NCBI RefSeq assembly: GCF_028657945.1
Contig: NZ_CP059693.1
Coordinates: 2,914,001-2,978,000 of the forward strand
Length of the DNA stretch: 64,000 nt
Direction of reading: 5' to 3'
Origin: Thalassomonas haliotis
GTDB taxonomy: Bacteria; Pseudomonadota; Gammaproteobacteria; Enterobacterales; Alteromonadaceae
Under the pieces are notes generated by a model. That model was not told the DNA's origin and searched no databases. It was given only the letters and a program-made list of their open reading frames with translations. Numbering within the stretch: position 1 is the first letter of the stretch; every line of letters starts with the position of its first letter. Below are positions 8,142 through 18,850 of the stretch, piece by piece. Both the position numbers and the translations under genes were made by a program.

Positions 8142-11100
8142 TTGTCTGTAGAAGTTAGTCCTGTTGCCGTTCCCGGTATCCCGTCATTATTTAAATTATT
8201 AGACCAGGTGGCCTTAGCGGATAAGGCACGCTTGAAAAAACGTTTATTCGGCTTAAAAAAAATCAATAAAGAAGATAAGCGTGAAAAAGCCCGGCAGCAG
8301 ATTGCCGCTGCCATTGACCGTTCGATAAAACGCAAGCAACATAAACTTGCCCATCGCCCTAAGATCAGTTATCCGGGTGAATTACCTGTCTCGCAAAATG
8401 TCGATCATATTGCCAAAGCCATTAGCGAAAACCAGGTGGTAATTATTGCCGGTGAAACTGGCTCAGGTAAAACCACGCAGATCCCCAAAATATGCCTGGA
8501 ACTGGGGCGGGGTATCGACGGGGTTATCGGCCATACCCAGCCAAGACGGATTGCGGCACGTACGGTAGCCAACCGTATCGCCGATGAAATGAACACTAAG
8601 CTTGGCGAGCAGGTCGGTTATAAGGTCAGGTTTAACGACCAGGTGAGCGAGCATAGCTATATCAAGCTGATGACAGACGGTATCTTGCTGGCGGAAATGC
8701 AAACTGACCGCCTGCTGCGCCAGTACGATACCCTGATCATAGATGAGGCCCATGAAAGAAGCCTCAATATCGATTTTATTCTCGGTTATGTGAAACAAAT
8801 ATTACCCAAACGTCCTGATTTAAAGGTGATCATTACCTCGGCGACTATAGATCCCGAGCGCTTTTCCCGCCACTTTGAAAATGCGCCCATTATTGAAGTC
8901 TCGGGGCGTACCTATCCGGTAGAAATGTTATACCGGCCGCTGGCGGAGCAGGAAGATGTCGATATTATCTCAGGTATCTTACAGGCAGTGGATGAGCTCA
9001 GCGCCATCGGCCAGGGTGATATCCTGGTGTTTCTTAACGGTGAGCGGGAAATTCGCGATACCGCCAGCGCCCTGGAAAAGGCGCAACTGCCCCATACCCA
9101 GATCTTGCCTTTATACGCCAGGTTGACGGTGCAGGAGCAAAACCGTATTTTCCAGTCCCACAGCGGCCGTAATATCGTGCTGGCGACTAATGTTGCCGAA
9201 ACCAGTTTGACGGTACCCGGCATTAAATATGTTATTGACCCGGGGACGGCTCGTATTTCCCGTTACAGTTACCGCACTAAAGTTCAAAGGCTGCCGATAG
9301 AGCCTATCTCCCAGGCCAGTGCCAATCAAAGGGCGGGGCGCTGCGGCCGGGTCTCATCCGGGGTATGTATCCGCCTGTATAGCGAGGAAGACTTTCTCGG
9401 CCGCCCGGAATTTACCGATCCGGAAATTCTGCGCACTAACCTGGCCACGGTTATTTTGCAAATGCTGGCCTTGGATCTCGGCGACATCGGCGAATTTCCT
9501 TTTGTGCAGCCGCCGGATAACCGCAATATCAATGACGGTATCCGCTTACTGGAAGAGCTTGATGCCATTGCCGGCAACAAGGGCAAAACCAGCTTAACGA
9601 AAAATGGCCGTTTGCTGGCCAAGTTCCCGATAGATCCCAGGTTATCGAAAATGATCCTCAGTGCTATCGAGCTTGGCTGTATCGAGCAGGTGTTTGCCAT
9701 CGTCAGCGCTTTGAGCATACAAGATCCGCGTGAACGTCCCCATGAAAAACAACAGGCGGCGGATGAAAAACATGCCCGTTTTAAAGACAAAAGCTCAGAT
9801 TTTGTCTCCCTGCTTAATTTATGGCAATACGTCAATGAACAGCAAAAGGCGCTCACCAATAACCAGTTCAGGCGTCTATGTCAGAAAGAATACCTAAGTT
9901 ATATCCGCATACGGGAATGGCAGGATATTAATGCCCAGTTAAGACAAACCTTAAAAGAGCAAAATATTGCCATGAGCTCGGTGGACAGCGAGGATGAAAA
10001 CCAGCTGACTCTGGTGCATCAGGCACTGTTATCCGGCTTGCTCAGCCATATTGGCCAGCAGGATGAGAACCGTGAATTTAAAGGGGCCAGGGGCAGTAAG
10101 TTTTTTGTATTCCCCGGCTCTGCGCTGGCGAAAAAGCCGCCTAAATGGCTGATGGCCTCCGAGCTGGTGGAAACCAGCCGTTTGTTTGCCCGTATGGTCG
10201 CCCGCATCGATCCCCTGTGGCTGGAGCCTATGGCCGGCCATCTGGTTAAACGCAGCTACAGTGAGCCCCACTGGGAGAAAAAGCAGGGGGCGGTGATGGC
10301 TTATGAACAGGTCTCTCTCTATGGCCTGATCATAGTGCCTAAGCGCAAAGTGAGTTTTAACCAGATTGAACCATATACCTGCCGGGAAATTTTCATCCGT
10401 GAAGCCCTGGTGAATTACGATATTGCCTTAAAAGAAGCCTTCTTTAAACATAACCGCGAGCTGGTGGCCAGTATCGAAGCGCTGGAGCAAAAAGCGCGTC
10501 GTAAAGATTTTCTGATCGAAGAGCAGCACCTGGTGGACTTTTACGAGCAAAAGCTGCCGGACAATGTTATTTGTCAGCGCAGCTTTTTAAGCTGGTGGAA
10601 AAAAGCGAAAAAAACCGACGACAAGTTATTACATTTTACCCGGGAGTTTTTGCTGAATGAGGACTCGAATGAGTTATCCAGTCACGACTACCCGGATACC
10701 TGGCATCAGGACAACCTGATCTTGCCGCTCAGTTATCATTTCAGCCCCGGCGATATCGATGATGGTATCAGCGTGATGATCCCGGTGGGGATCCTGAATC
10801 AGGTGCAAGCCGAAGGTTTTGACTGGTTGATCCCGGCGTTGCGGGGGGAGCTGATCATCGCCTTAATTAAAGGCCTGCCGAAAACCCTGCGCCGTAATTT
10901 TGTACCTGCGCCTAATTATGCCCAGGCCTGTGATGCGGCGCTTAGCGAAGGAGACGGGCCGTTAACGGCGGCAGTCGCCAAGCAGCTGCTGCGCATGACC
11001 GGGGTGCGTTTACCGGAAGATTGCTGGCATGAAATAGAATTGCCTGTGCATTTGACCATGAACTTTAAAATTCTCGATGAGAAAAACAAGTTGATCCGCC

Positions 11101-12047
11101 AGGGCCGTGACCTCAACGCATTAAAAGCGCAGCTGCAGGGCAAAGTGAAAGCCACCATCAAGCAGGTGGCGGATAAAGGCATAGAGCAGGACAAGCTAAC
11201 CGCATGGGACTTTGGCGAGCTGCCTCTTGGTTATCAGCGCAAGGTGGCCAATATGACTATCAAGGCCTTTCCTGCGCTGGTTGATCATAAATCCACTGTG
11301 GCCATCGAACTGTTCGAGCAGGAAGTTCAGGCGCAGCAGGCAATGCTGAGTGGTATTAGCCGCTTGATTTTATTAAATATTCCTTCGCCGGTAAAATACC
11401 TGCAGGAAAAGCTGCCCAACAAAGCCAAGTTGGGCCTGTATTTTAATCCTTTTGGCGCCATCGCCGATTTATTGCAGGATTGTATCAATGCCGCCTGTCG
11501 TCATCTGGTGGCGCAGCAGGGGGATCTGCCCAGGGGAGAAGCCGATTTTAAGCGCAGCCGGGATTTCGTCCGTGCGGAAATTGCCGATTGTGTGTTGCAG
11601 GCGGCAATCAAGGTGGAAAAATGTCTAAGCCTGGCCCATGATATCCGCAAACTGCTCAAGGGCAAGGTGGCGTTAAATGTCATCCAGTCCCACGGCGATA
11701 TCAAGGACCAGCTGGACAAGCTTATTTTTAAAGGTTTTGTGACCGCCTCCGGCATAGATAAACTCGACGATATTAACCGCTACTTAAGCGGTATTCTACG
11801 GCGCCTTGAGAAACTGCCGGTAGATCCCAACCAGGACAGGCTGAAAATGCTGGAAGTGGATAAGGTCTCTGAACTGTGGCAAAAACTGATAGGCAAGCAA
11901 AGAAAAGATCAGCCGCTGTTGCAGGAGATAGCGGATATCAAATGGATGATCGAAGAATACAGGGTGTCGTTATTTGCGCAAAATCTGGGCACGGCCTACC
12001 CGGTTTCCGGCAAACGTATTGTTAATTACCTGAAAGAGTTTGCTTAA
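8142..12047 (+). CDS. hrpA: ATP-dependent RNA helicase HrpA (DEAH-box)
   Basis: 1301 aa, close to E. coli HrpA length. Order: a short N-terminal region, helicase core with Walker A GETGSGKTTQIPK (about 105-117), DEAH box IIDEAHERSLNID (about 198), SAT motif ITSATIDPERFSRHF, motif VI QRAGRCGRVSSG, then winged-helix/HA2 and OB segments and the long HrpA-specific C-terminal domain (KTLRRNFVPAPNYAQ, PSPVKYLQEKL). HrpA acts on RNA in fimbrial mRNA processing and in rescue of stalled or collided ribosomes in E. coli (family knowledge). The start used is TTG at 8142, which aligns with the E. coli N-terminus; a strong Shine-Dalgarno is absent, so the exact start is less sure than the identity. Confidence 0.95.
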   Translation: MSVEVSPVAVPGIPSLFKLLDQVALADKARLKKRLFGLKKINKEDKREKARQQIAAAIDRSIKRKQHKLAHRPKISYPGELPVSQNVDHIAKAISENQVVIIAGETGSGKTTQIPKICLELGRGIDGVIGHTQPRRIAARTVANRIADEMNTKLGEQVGYKVRFNDQVSEHSYIKLMTDGILLAEMQTDRLLRQYDTLIIDEAHERSLNIDFILGYVKQILPKRPDLKVIITSATIDPERFSRHFENAPIIEVSGRTYPVEMLYRPLAEQEDVDIISGILQAVDELSAIGQGDILVFLNGEREIRDTASALEKAQLPHTQILPLYARLTVQEQNRIFQSHSGRNIVLATNVAETSLTVPGIKYVIDPGTARISRYSYRTKVQRLPIEPISQASANQRAGRCGRVSSGVCIRLYSEEDFLGRPEFTDPEILRTNLATVILQMLALDLGDIGEFPFVQPPDNRNINDGIRLLEELDAIAGNKGKTSLTKNGRLLAKFPIDPRLSKMILSAIELGCIEQVFAIVSALSIQDPRERPHEKQQAADEKHARFKDKSSDFVSLLNLWQYVNEQQKALTNNQFRRLCQKEYLSYIRIREWQDINAQLRQTLKEQNIAMSSVDSEDENQLTLVHQALLSGLLSHIGQQDENREFKGARGSKFFVFPGSALAKKPPKWLMASELVETSRLFARMVARIDPLWLEPMAGHLVKRSYSEPHWEKKQGAVMAYEQVSLYGLIIVPKRKVSFNQIEPYTCREIFIREALVNYDIALKEAFFKHNRELVASIEALEQKARRKDFLIEEQHLVDFYEQKLPDNVICQRSFLSWWKKAKKTDDKLLHFTREFLLNEDSNELSSHDYPDTWHQDNLILPLSYHFSPGDIDDGISVMIPVGILNQVQAEGFDWLIPALRGELIIALIKGLPKTLRRNFVPAPNYAQACDAALSEGDGPLTAAVAKQLLRMTGVRLPEDCWHEIELPVHLTMNFKILDEKNKLIRQGRDLNALKAQLQGKVKATIKQVADKGIEQDKLTAWDFGELPLGYQRKVANMTIKAFPALVDHKSTVAIELFEQEVQAQQAMLSGISRLILLNIPSPVKYLQEKLPNKAKLGLYFNPFGAIADLLQDCINAACRHLVAQQGDLPRGEADFKRSRDFVRAEIADCVLQAAIKVEKCLSLAHDIRKLLKGKVALNVIQSHGDIKDQLDKLIFKGFVTASGIDKLDDINRYLSGILRRLEKLPVDPNQDRLKMLEVDKVSELWQKLIGKQRKDQPLLQEIADIKWMIEEYRVSLFAQNLGTAYPVSGKRIVNYLKEFA

Positions 12048-12133
12048 TAAATCGCCGGCGATAATTGACACTTGCCGCTTGGCTAAGTATAACTATATGG
12101 TATTAAATACTTATTTATTGTGTTGGAGCATTC

Positions 12134-12433
12134 ATGGTTACTTTCGATGATAAGCGTAATTTCTATCGTATGATGTTAAATTCAGAGGTTACCATCACCA
12201 TCATAGATGATGAGGCCAATCGTCAAATGACTGCCACCTGCCGGGATATGAGTGCCGAAGGCATGGCGATAGAAATGGATTACCCGCTGGATTTAGGCAC
12301 CCGGGTCAGGGTTAAGGTTGAGTCTTCTACCCAGAGTATTCAATCCCTGGATGCCAAGGGCAGGGTTATACGGGTGAAAGAAGAAAGTGCCGACTGCTAC
12401 CTGGTCGGCATCAAGATCGACGACATGGACTAA
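12134..12433 (+). CDS. PilZ-domain protein (c-di-GMP receptor candidate)
   Basis: 99 aa, a single PilZ domain. The c-di-GMP-binding signatures are both present: RNFYR (RxxxR, residues 8-12) and DMSAEG (DxSxxG). The strand LVGIKIDDMD closes the barrel. The ATG follows GGAG at 5 nt spacing. Stand-alone PilZ proteins act as small c-di-GMP adaptors for motility or exopolysaccharide control (family knowledge). No partner is encoded next to it; it sits between hrpA and a bidirectional terminator. Confidence 0.9.
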   Translation: MVTFDDKRNFYRMMLNSEVTITIIDDEANRQMTATCRDMSAEGMAIEMDYPLDLGTRVRVKVESSTQSIQSLDAKGRVIRVKEESADCYLVGIKIDDMD

Positions 12434-12461
12434 CGATTAACCCCGATAGATAATGTTGTTA

Positions 12462-12486
12462 TTCCCCGTACCTGAGGTACGGGGAA
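12462..12486. terminator. Bidirectional intrinsic terminator
   Basis: An 11-bp perfect stem (12462-12472 with 12476-12486) around loop TGA. GC-rich core CCCCGTACC, flanked by T-rich and A-rich ends, between the convergent PilZ-protein and rlmI genes. Confidence 0.7.
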
Positions 12487-12492
12487 ACATTG

Positions 12493-13683
12493 TTAATCCA
12501 CCTGGCACACCAGGCCTTTAAGATAGTAGCCTTCCGGGTAACTGGAAGCGACCGGGTGATCAGCCGCCTGGTGCAGTCTTTCCACATAATAGAGATTTTT
12601 CCCCGCATCCAGTGCCGCATCTGCAACCACTTTGTTAAATAAGTTGCTCTCCATTAATCCCGAGCAGGAAAAAGTTAACAATATACCTTTAGGTTTAAGC
12701 AACTGCATCGCCAGCATATTGATATCCTTATAACCGCGACAGGCGCTGGTGAGCTGTGCCTTGGAGTCGACAAATTTCGGCGGATCCAGGATGATCATAT
12801 CAAAGGTTTTCTTCTCTGCGCGGTACTGGCGCAGTAATTTAAAAACATCTTCCTTAATGCCGGTAACATTTTTATCTGCCAAACCATTGAGCACCAGGTT
12901 GCGTTTCGCCATATCCAGGGCGGCCTGGGAGACATCGACATTGATCACTTCTTTGGCGTCATTGGCGGCGCAGTGCAGGGAAAAAGTCCCTGTGTAGGAG
13001 AAACAGTTTAAGATGGACTTGTCTTTGGCGTAACGTCCTGCGGCTAAACGAGAATCCCTTTGATCCAGGTAAAAACCGGTTTTATGGCCGGTGGCAATAT
13101 CAACATGTATTTTAATGCCGTGCTCTTCGATAATACATTCTGTGCTTTCCTGCGGCTCGGTTAACCAGCCGGTCACCGGCTCTAACCCCTCCTTTTTACG
13201 GACATCAACATCTGATCTTTCGTAGATGTGGCAGCTAGGATATAGCTCTTTTAAACAATCTACCAGGGTATAACGATGAAAGTCGGCGCCGGCACTGAGC
13301 AGTTGACAGACAATAAAGTTGTCATATTTATCTATGGTAATGCCGGGTAAACCGTCGGACTCGCCGGCGATCAGCCGGTAGCCGGTTAATTTATCCCGTG
13401 CGATAAAATAATCGCGGCGCGATTGGGCAAGGTTAAGTTTTTTGAGAAAAAACGCCCGGTCGATTTGTTCATTTTCATCAAAACTCCATACCCGCAACCG
13501 GATCTGGGACTCGGGAGAATAGGCGCCTTTGGCCAGCCAGTTTCCTTTGCTGTCGAAGACATCGACGGTCTCTCCCAGCATAGGTTTTCCTTTTATCTTA
13601 TTCACTCCCTTAGAGAAAACCCAGGGGTGTTTGCGCAATAAAGATTTTTCCCGGCCAACATTTAAATAAATTCTTGACGACAT
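12493..13683 (-). CDS. rlmI: 23S rRNA m5C1962 methyltransferase RlmI
   Basis: 396 aa when started at the ATG at 13683 ([20 protein letters not shown]), identical in length to E. coli RlmI; the longer open frame adds 15 residues that the family lacks. The N-terminal PUA domain (about 1-75) contains [12 protein letters not shown]. An EEHGI linker follows, then the Rossmann methyltransferase with [16 protein letters not shown] (SAM-binding motif I) and [10 protein letters not shown] (motif IV). The C-terminal TFSCSGLM carries the catalytic-type cysteine region. It methylates C1962 of 23S rRNA. Monocistronic; divergent from acyP with about 100 bp between. Confidence 0.92.
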   Translation of the reverse strand: MSSRIYLNVGREKSLLRKHPWVFSKGVNKIKGKPMLGETVDVFDSKGNWLAKGAYSPESQIRLRVWSFDENEQIDRAFFLKKLNLAQSRRDYFIARDKLTGYRLIAGESDGLPGITIDKYDNFIVCQLLSAGADFHRYTLVDCLKELYPSCHIYERSDVDVRKKEGLEPVTGWLTEPQESTECIIEEHGIKIHVDIATGHKTGFYLDQRDSRLAAGRYAKDKSILNCFSYTGTFSLHCAANDAKEVINVDVSQAALDMAKRNLVLNGLADKNVTGIKEDVFKLLRQYRAEKKTFDMIILDPPKFVDSKAQLTSACRGYKDINMLAMQLLKPKGILLTFSCSGLMESNLFNKVVADAALDAGKNLYYVERLHQAADHPVASSYPEGYYLKGLVCQVD

Positions 13684-13785
13684 ATGCCTATACTTAACAG
13701 TAATAAAAATTGCGCTGATTGTAGACAAAGGCCTTTAGTGGCGCAATCAACAATTGTGAAAAGATAAAAATAAAGGAAGGGCACA

Positions 13786-14055
13786 ATGAAAGTATGCTTT
13801 TCGGTGACTGTCAGCGGTCTTGTACAAGGTGTGTATTTTCGGGCTTCCAGTCAGCAAGTTGCTATAGATTACGGTCTGAGCGGCTATGCACGCAACCTCT
13901 CTGACGGTAATGTAGAACTGCTTATCTGTGGCGAACAAGGCAATGTCGAAAAAATGCTGAACTGGCTTAAACAAGGCCCGCCGGAAGCAAAAGTAGACGG
14001 TTTAAGCCAGGAGCAGGTGCAGTGGCAGGAGCATACATTTTTTGCCATTGAATAA
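13786..14055 (+). CDS. acyP: Acylphosphatase
   Basis: 89 aa, the standard acylphosphatase length and ferredoxin-like fold. The catalytic loop VQGVYFRASSQQ contains the phosphate-binding Arg and ARNLSDGNVELLICG contains the conserved Asn. Hydrolyses acyl phosphates such as acetyl or carbamoyl phosphate in the cytoplasm. A strong AAAGGAAGGG Shine-Dalgarno precedes the ATG. The next gene starts about 100 bp downstream on the same strand, possibly cotranscribed. Confidence 0.93.
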   Translation: MKVCFSVTVSGLVQGVYFRASSQQVAIDYGLSGYARNLSDGNVELLICGEQGNVEKMLNWLKQGPPEAKVDGLSQEQVQWQEHTFFAIE

Positions 14056-14159
14056 AAGCGGCCTCTAATGGCCTGACAAAGCTGGAGAAATTGCCGTATC
14101 AATTGCTTTGTCATGGGGAATTTTCATATAATCAGGCAAAACTTTTGCCGGATACCCCA

Positions 14160-15131
14160 ATGAAATTTATTGATGTTGATAAAGATAATCAGCTGGTTTT
14201 TGCCGTAACCGAATTGCCGGAAATCGCCGCAGATGAATGCCTGGTGAAAGTAAGGGCTATTGGCGTTAACCGCGCGGATTTGCTACAAAGGGCCGGACAA
14301 TATCCCCCGCCGGCTGGCGAATCAAAAATTCTTGGCCTGGAAGTCTGTGGCGAGATAGCCCATTGCGGTTCAGGCGTTGCAAACTGGCAAGTCGGGGATA
14401 AAGTTTTCGGCCTGGTCCCGGGGGGCGGTTATAGTGAATTTTCCCGGGTTAAAGCCGCGCAATTATTTCCACTTCCCAAGCATTTTAACTATTCCCAGGG
14501 CGCGGCCAGCGCCGAGGTTTTCCTAACGGCTTTTCAAAGTTTATTTTCTCTGGCGAACCTGCAAGAAAATGAATCTGTCCTTGTTCATGCCGGTGCCAGT
14601 GGTGTCGGTACGGCGGCAATCATACTGGCTAAACTTTGTGGTTGTGATGTTACCGTTACCGCAGGCTCAGCAAAAAAACTGACCGCTTGTCGTGCCCTGG
14701 GAGCCGATCACCTGATTAATTACCGTGAAGAAGACTTTGTTCAATGGAAAAAAACACATAAACCCAAAGGTTTTGATGTCATCCTGGATGTAGTGGCGGG
14801 GAGCTATGTCAATAAAAATGTTTCTGTGGCGGCTCTTGATGGCCGCATCGTAATGCTTGCCATGTTGGGAGGCCGGTACAGTGAATGCCTTGATATTGCG
14901 AAACTCTTGCTCAAACGTCTGACTTTACAGGCATCTACCCTGAGAAATCGCAGTGATGATTATAAAGCAAAACTGGTTAATGACTTTAATAACCGCTTTG
15001 GTGTGGCACTGGAGCAGGGGAAAATTACCCCTGTCATTGATCATGTCTATGGCTGGCAGGACGCTGAGCTGGCCCATAGCCGGATGGCCAATTGTGAAAA
15101 CATAGGTAAACTGGTGCTGGCGCTCGATTAG
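14160..15131 (+). CDS. NAD(P)H quinone oxidoreductase-like MDR protein (PIG3/QOR family)
   Basis: 323 aa from the ATG at 14160 (KFIDVDKDNQLVFAVTELP); an upstream TTG at 14091 would add 23 residues but lacks family support. The GroES-like N-terminal part has VRAIGVNRADLLQRAGQYPP, with no structural-zinc cysteine cluster, as in quinone oxidoreductases. The Rossmann part has LVHAGASGVGTAAIILAK for NADP(H). The NRADLLQRxGxYPPP signature is the PIG3-type. It probably reduces quinones or enones with NADPH; substrate not determined. Near the C-terminus are a conserved TLRNRS motif and the family ending HSRMANCENIGKLVL. Confidence 0.88.
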   Translation: MKFIDVDKDNQLVFAVTELPEIAADECLVKVRAIGVNRADLLQRAGQYPPPAGESKILGLEVCGEIAHCGSGVANWQVGDKVFGLVPGGGYSEFSRVKAAQLFPLPKHFNYSQGAASAEVFLTAFQSLFSLANLQENESVLVHAGASGVGTAAIILAKLCGCDVTVTAGSAKKLTACRALGADHLINYREEDFVQWKKTHKPKGFDVILDVVAGSYVNKNVSVAALDGRIVMLAMLGGRYSECLDIAKLLLKRLTLQASTLRNRSDDYKAKLVNDFNNRFGVALEQGKITPVIDHVYGWQDAELAHSRMANCENIGKLVLALD

Positions 15132-15239
15132 CCGCTGTTTTTTAAGCCAGGGACGGTGAAGTGGCAGTTTTTGCTGTGTTATATATTAACAATGATTTGC
15201 TAACCAGAAAAATACAGGGAGTGTTTAACAGAGGAAGGT

Positions 15240-15316
<77 letters not shown>

Positions 15317-15396
15317 TCCGAATGGTTTAATGCAAGGCATTAAACAAGCCAATAACGGTTTTAATTCTGTTATCAGAGAATCCCTAAAAGGGGAGT

Positions 15397-15473
<77 letters not shown>

Positions 15474-15553
15474 TCCGAATGGTTTAATGCAAGGCATTAA
15501 ACAAGCCAATAACGGTTTTAATTCTGCTATCAGAGAATCCCAAAAAGGGGAGT

Positions 15554-15630
<77 letters not shown>

Positions 15631-15710
15631 TCCGAATGGTTTAATGCAAGGCATTAAACAAGCCAATAACGGTTTTAATTCTGTTATCAGAGAATCCCTA
15701 AAAGGGGAGT

Positions 15711-15787
<77 letters not shown>

Positions 15788-15867
15788 TCCGAATGGTTTA
15801 ATGCAAGGCATTAAACAAGCCAATAACGGTTTTAATTCTGCTATCAGAGAATCCCAAAAAGGGGAGT

Positions 15868-15944
<77 letters not shown>

Positions 15945-16037
15945 TCCGATATACTTCTTTGCTAAGTATCACTTCATTTTCACAGTACTGCTTATCTTAT
16001 TAGACTATTTATCTTATTAGATAATCTAAACAGATAT

Positions 16038-16114
<77 letters not shown>

Positions 16115-16132
16115 TCCGTGAAAACGAGGCGT

Positions 16133-16161
16133 ACTATAAGGATAGCCAAACGAGATTGCAA
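16133..16161 (-). promoter_or_regulatory. Sigma70 promoter of the tRNA-fMet operon
   Basis: On the minus strand, -35 TTGCAA (16156-16161), a 17-bp spacer and -10 TATAGT (16133-16138). A GC-rich discriminator ACGCCTCG follows, as in stringently controlled stable-RNA promoters. About 18 bp separate the -10 from the first tRNA. Confidence 0.75.
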
Positions 16162-16468
16162 GGCGTTTTGTGAAAAAAAATCACTTTCGGGCAAATAAAA
16201 TCAAGAGTGAATTATTTATGAACTATTTAAGCTGTAATTCTAATCATTATCAATTCTCTAGCAGAAAAAGGCCGTGTTTTTTTAATTTGCCGCTGCTTTT
16301 TATCTGCCTTATATAGGCAGCTAATATCTGTCATGGTCGACTAATCCCCGAAGTCTTTGTTGAAGTGATGAAATATCGCCATTTAGCGCCTGCATTTATA
16401 AGGAATAGGTTTAAGTCGCAGGTGTCTTTGTTTATAATCGCGGCCACGAATTCGGATGGAAATTAAAC
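16162..16468. other. Divergent intergenic region between tRNA-fMet operon and rlmKL
   Basis: About 300 AT-rich bases with no ORF. It holds the upstream (possible UP-element, A-tract at 16173-16180) part of the tRNA promoter and the rlmKL promoter region. A possible rlmKL -10, TATAAT, lies at 16433-16438 with a weak -35 (TTTAAG) 17 bp upstream. Confidence 0.5.
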
Positions 16469-18607
16469 ATGTATCATTTTTTAGCCTTAACGTCGGTGGG
16501 CATAGAAGTATTATTAGCAGAGGAAATTAAATCACTGGGTGGTGAGCAGGTTGTGCAAAAACCCGAAGGTGTGTATTTCTCGGCCCCCTTAGCCTTAGGT
16601 TATCATATTTGTTTATGGACGCGTTTTGCTACCCGGGTATTACTGCAGCTAGGGCAGGGGGAAGCGCAAAACAAAGATCAGCTCTTTGCTGCGGCAAGTG
16701 AGGTTAACTGGTCTGAGGTTTTTTCCAGCCATCATACCTTTGCTGTTGATTTTGTCGGTAAAAGTGAAGAAATACGCAACAGCCAGTTTGGCGGCTTAAC
16801 GGTTAAAGATGCCATTGTCGATCATTTTCGCGCCATAAACGATGAGCGGCCGTCGGTGGATAAGTCATACCCGGATATCCGTATCCAGGCACGGCTGTTA
16901 AAGCAAAAAGTGGCCTTTTACCTGGATTTCTCCGGGCGGGGGTTATTCCAGCGCGGTTATAGACGAGACAGCGGCGCGGCGCCGTTAAAAGAAAACCTGG
17001 CGGCGGCGATTATTAAACGCTCCGGCTGGTTAGACGATACCAGCAAGCCGCTTATTGATCCCATGTGCGGCTCGGGCACTATTTTAATAGAAGCGGTTTC
17101 TATGGCGGCAGGCGAAGCGCCCGGGATAGACAGGGAGAACTGGGGTTTCGAGCTGTGGTTAGACCATGATGCTGAAATGTGGCAGGAGCAGCTCAGCCGG
17201 GCAATAGCAAGCTCCAACGAGGGGATCAGTAAACTTGATGTTAAGGTTTCCGGTTATGATCTTGACAACCGGGTATTAAAAACCGCTGAGCAAAACGTCA
17301 GAAATGCCGGTTTGCAGCGTTTTATCAACTTAACCTGTCGTGATGCCAATAAACTCGTCAACAGTTTTGAGCAGCCGGGCACTATCTTATTTAACCCGCC
17401 TTATGGCGAGCGTATCGGTGAACTACCTGAGCTGGTGGAAACCTTTGTCACTTTAGGGCAAAAGTTTAAGGCCCAGTTTATGAATTGGCGGGTGGCGATA
17501 TTAACCGCCAATATTGAATTACTGTCTATGTTGAAGCTGGCCAGCTTTAAACGTTATAAATTGAAAAATGGTCCCCTGGATTGTCAGCTGGCCCTGTATA
17601 AACTTGATGAACAGCAAACGGCAAAAGATGATCTTAATCCCCAGGGAGATTTTGCCCGGGAAAAATCCGACTTTGCCAACCGTCTGAGCAAAAATGTTAA
17701 AAACCTTAAAGGCTGGATCCGGGCAGAACAGCTCGAGTGTTACCGCCTTTATGATGCCGACATCCCGGAATATAATGTTGCTGTTGATATTTATGGCGAA
17801 TATCTGGTGATCCATGAATATGCGCCGCCGGCAACGATTGCCCCTGAAAAGGCGGCCAAGCGTCTGCAGGAAGTGATTTACTGGGCGCCTAAGGTACTGA
17901 ATATCACCACAGATAAGGTGGTGTTAAAAACCCGGGCCAAGCAAAAAGGCACTAACCAGTATCAAAAAATCGATAAAAGCAAACAAGCCATCGTTGTCCG
18001 CGAATACGGAGCCAAATTAAAGGTTAACCTCTGGGATTATTTAGATACCGGCTTATTCCTGGATCACCGGAAAACCCGACAAATCGTGGCGAAAAAGGCA
18101 AAAAATAAATCTTTGCTGAATCTATTTGCCTATACCGGCTCGGTATCCCTGCAGGCAGCCCTGCATGGCGCAGCTTCTGTGACTACCGTGGATATGTCCA
18201 ATACCTACCTTAACTGGGCCCAGGATAATTTTACCCTCAATAATCTTTCCGGGCATAAATACCAGTTTGTCCAGGCAGACTGTTTGCAATGGCTAAAAAG
18301 CAATCAGCAGCTATTTGATGTTGTTTTTATCGACCCGCCGACTTTCTCCAATTCTAAACGTATGGGTGAGAGCTTTGATGTGCAAAGGGATCATGTCGCC
18401 CTGATTGAGGATGGCCTGAAGGCGCTGGCGCCGGGGGGCGAGTTGATTTTTACCAACAATAAACGCAATTTTAAAATGAATTTTGACGCTATGGCGGCAT
18501 TAAACCTTAAAGTGGTTGCCATGAGCGATAAAACCCGTGATAAAGACTTTCAGCGCAACAAGCATATTCACAACAGCTGGCTGATCACCCGTCACAACCA
18601 GGCTTAA
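16469..18607 (+). CDS. rlmL: Bifunctional 23S rRNA methyltransferase RlmKL (m2G2445, m7G2069)
   Basis: 712 aa, close to E. coli RlmKL (about 702). Order: THUMP domain (about 45-155), RlmL methyltransferase with DPMCGSGTILIEA and catalytic NPPYGERIGE (about 308), a linker, then RlmK methyltransferase with LLNLFAYTGSVSLQAALHGA and DPPTFSNSKRM (about 621). The two fused enzymes make m2G2445 and m7G2069 in 23S rRNA helix 74. First gene of an apparent operon with the glutaredoxin-like gene (9 bp apart) and uup (3 bp apart), an order conserved in many gammaproteobacteria. Confidence 0.95.
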   Translation: MYHFLALTSVGIEVLLAEEIKSLGGEQVVQKPEGVYFSAPLALGYHICLWTRFATRVLLQLGQGEAQNKDQLFAAASEVNWSEVFSSHHTFAVDFVGKSEEIRNSQFGGLTVKDAIVDHFRAINDERPSVDKSYPDIRIQARLLKQKVAFYLDFSGRGLFQRGYRRDSGAAPLKENLAAAIIKRSGWLDDTSKPLIDPMCGSGTILIEAVSMAAGEAPGIDRENWGFELWLDHDAEMWQEQLSRAIASSNEGISKLDVKVSGYDLDNRVLKTAEQNVRNAGLQRFINLTCRDANKLVNSFEQPGTILFNPPYGERIGELPELVETFVTLGQKFKAQFMNWRVAILTANIELLSMLKLASFKRYKLKNGPLDCQLALYKLDEQQTAKDDLNPQGDFAREKSDFANRLSKNVKNLKGWIRAEQLECYRLYDADIPEYNVAVDIYGEYLVIHEYAPPATIAPEKAAKRLQEVIYWAPKVLNITTDKVVLKTRAKQKGTNQYQKIDKSKQAIVVREYGAKLKVNLWDYLDTGLFLDHRKTRQIVAKKAKNKSLLNLFAYTGSVSLQAALHGAASVTTVDMSNTYLNWAQDNFTLNNLSGHKYQFVQADCLQWLKSNQQLFDVVFIDPPTFSNSKRMGESFDVQRDHVALIEDGLKALAPGGELIFTNNKRNFKMNFDAMAALNLKVVAMSDKTRDKDFQRNKHIHNSWLITRHNQA

Positions 18608-18616
18608 GGGGCAGTG

Positions 18617-18847
18617 ATGAGCCAGGCATTTATTTTATATAGCAGCGAAGGCTGTCATTTATGCGAGCAGGCGCTGGAGCTGTGTTATCAGCAACTGGAT
18701 CCGGCCAGGATCAAAATAGTGGATATCGTCGACGATGATGACTTAGTGGCATTATATGGCGTACATATCCCGGTATTAGAACGATTAACAGATGGTCAGA
18801 AGCTTTTCTGGCCCTTTAACGCTCAGCAGATAGGCGAGTTAAGATAA
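18617..18847 (+). CDS. Glutaredoxin-like (DUF836) small protein
   Basis: 76 aa from the ATG at 18617, preceded by AAGGGG at 5 nt; the overlapping GTG three bases earlier is too close to that site. A thioredoxin-fold beta-alpha start, FILYSSEGCHLCEQALELC, contains the CxxC redox motif CHLC, followed by VDIVDDDDLVALYGVHIPVL with the cis-proline (IPV). DUF836 members are annotated as thiol-disulfide oxidoreductases with undefined partners. It lies between rlmKL and uup in one operon. Confidence 0.85.
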   Translation: MSQAFILYSSEGCHLCEQALELCYQQLDPARIKIVDIVDDDDLVALYGVHIPVLERLTDGQKLFWPFNAQQIGELR

Positions 18848-18850
18848 GTT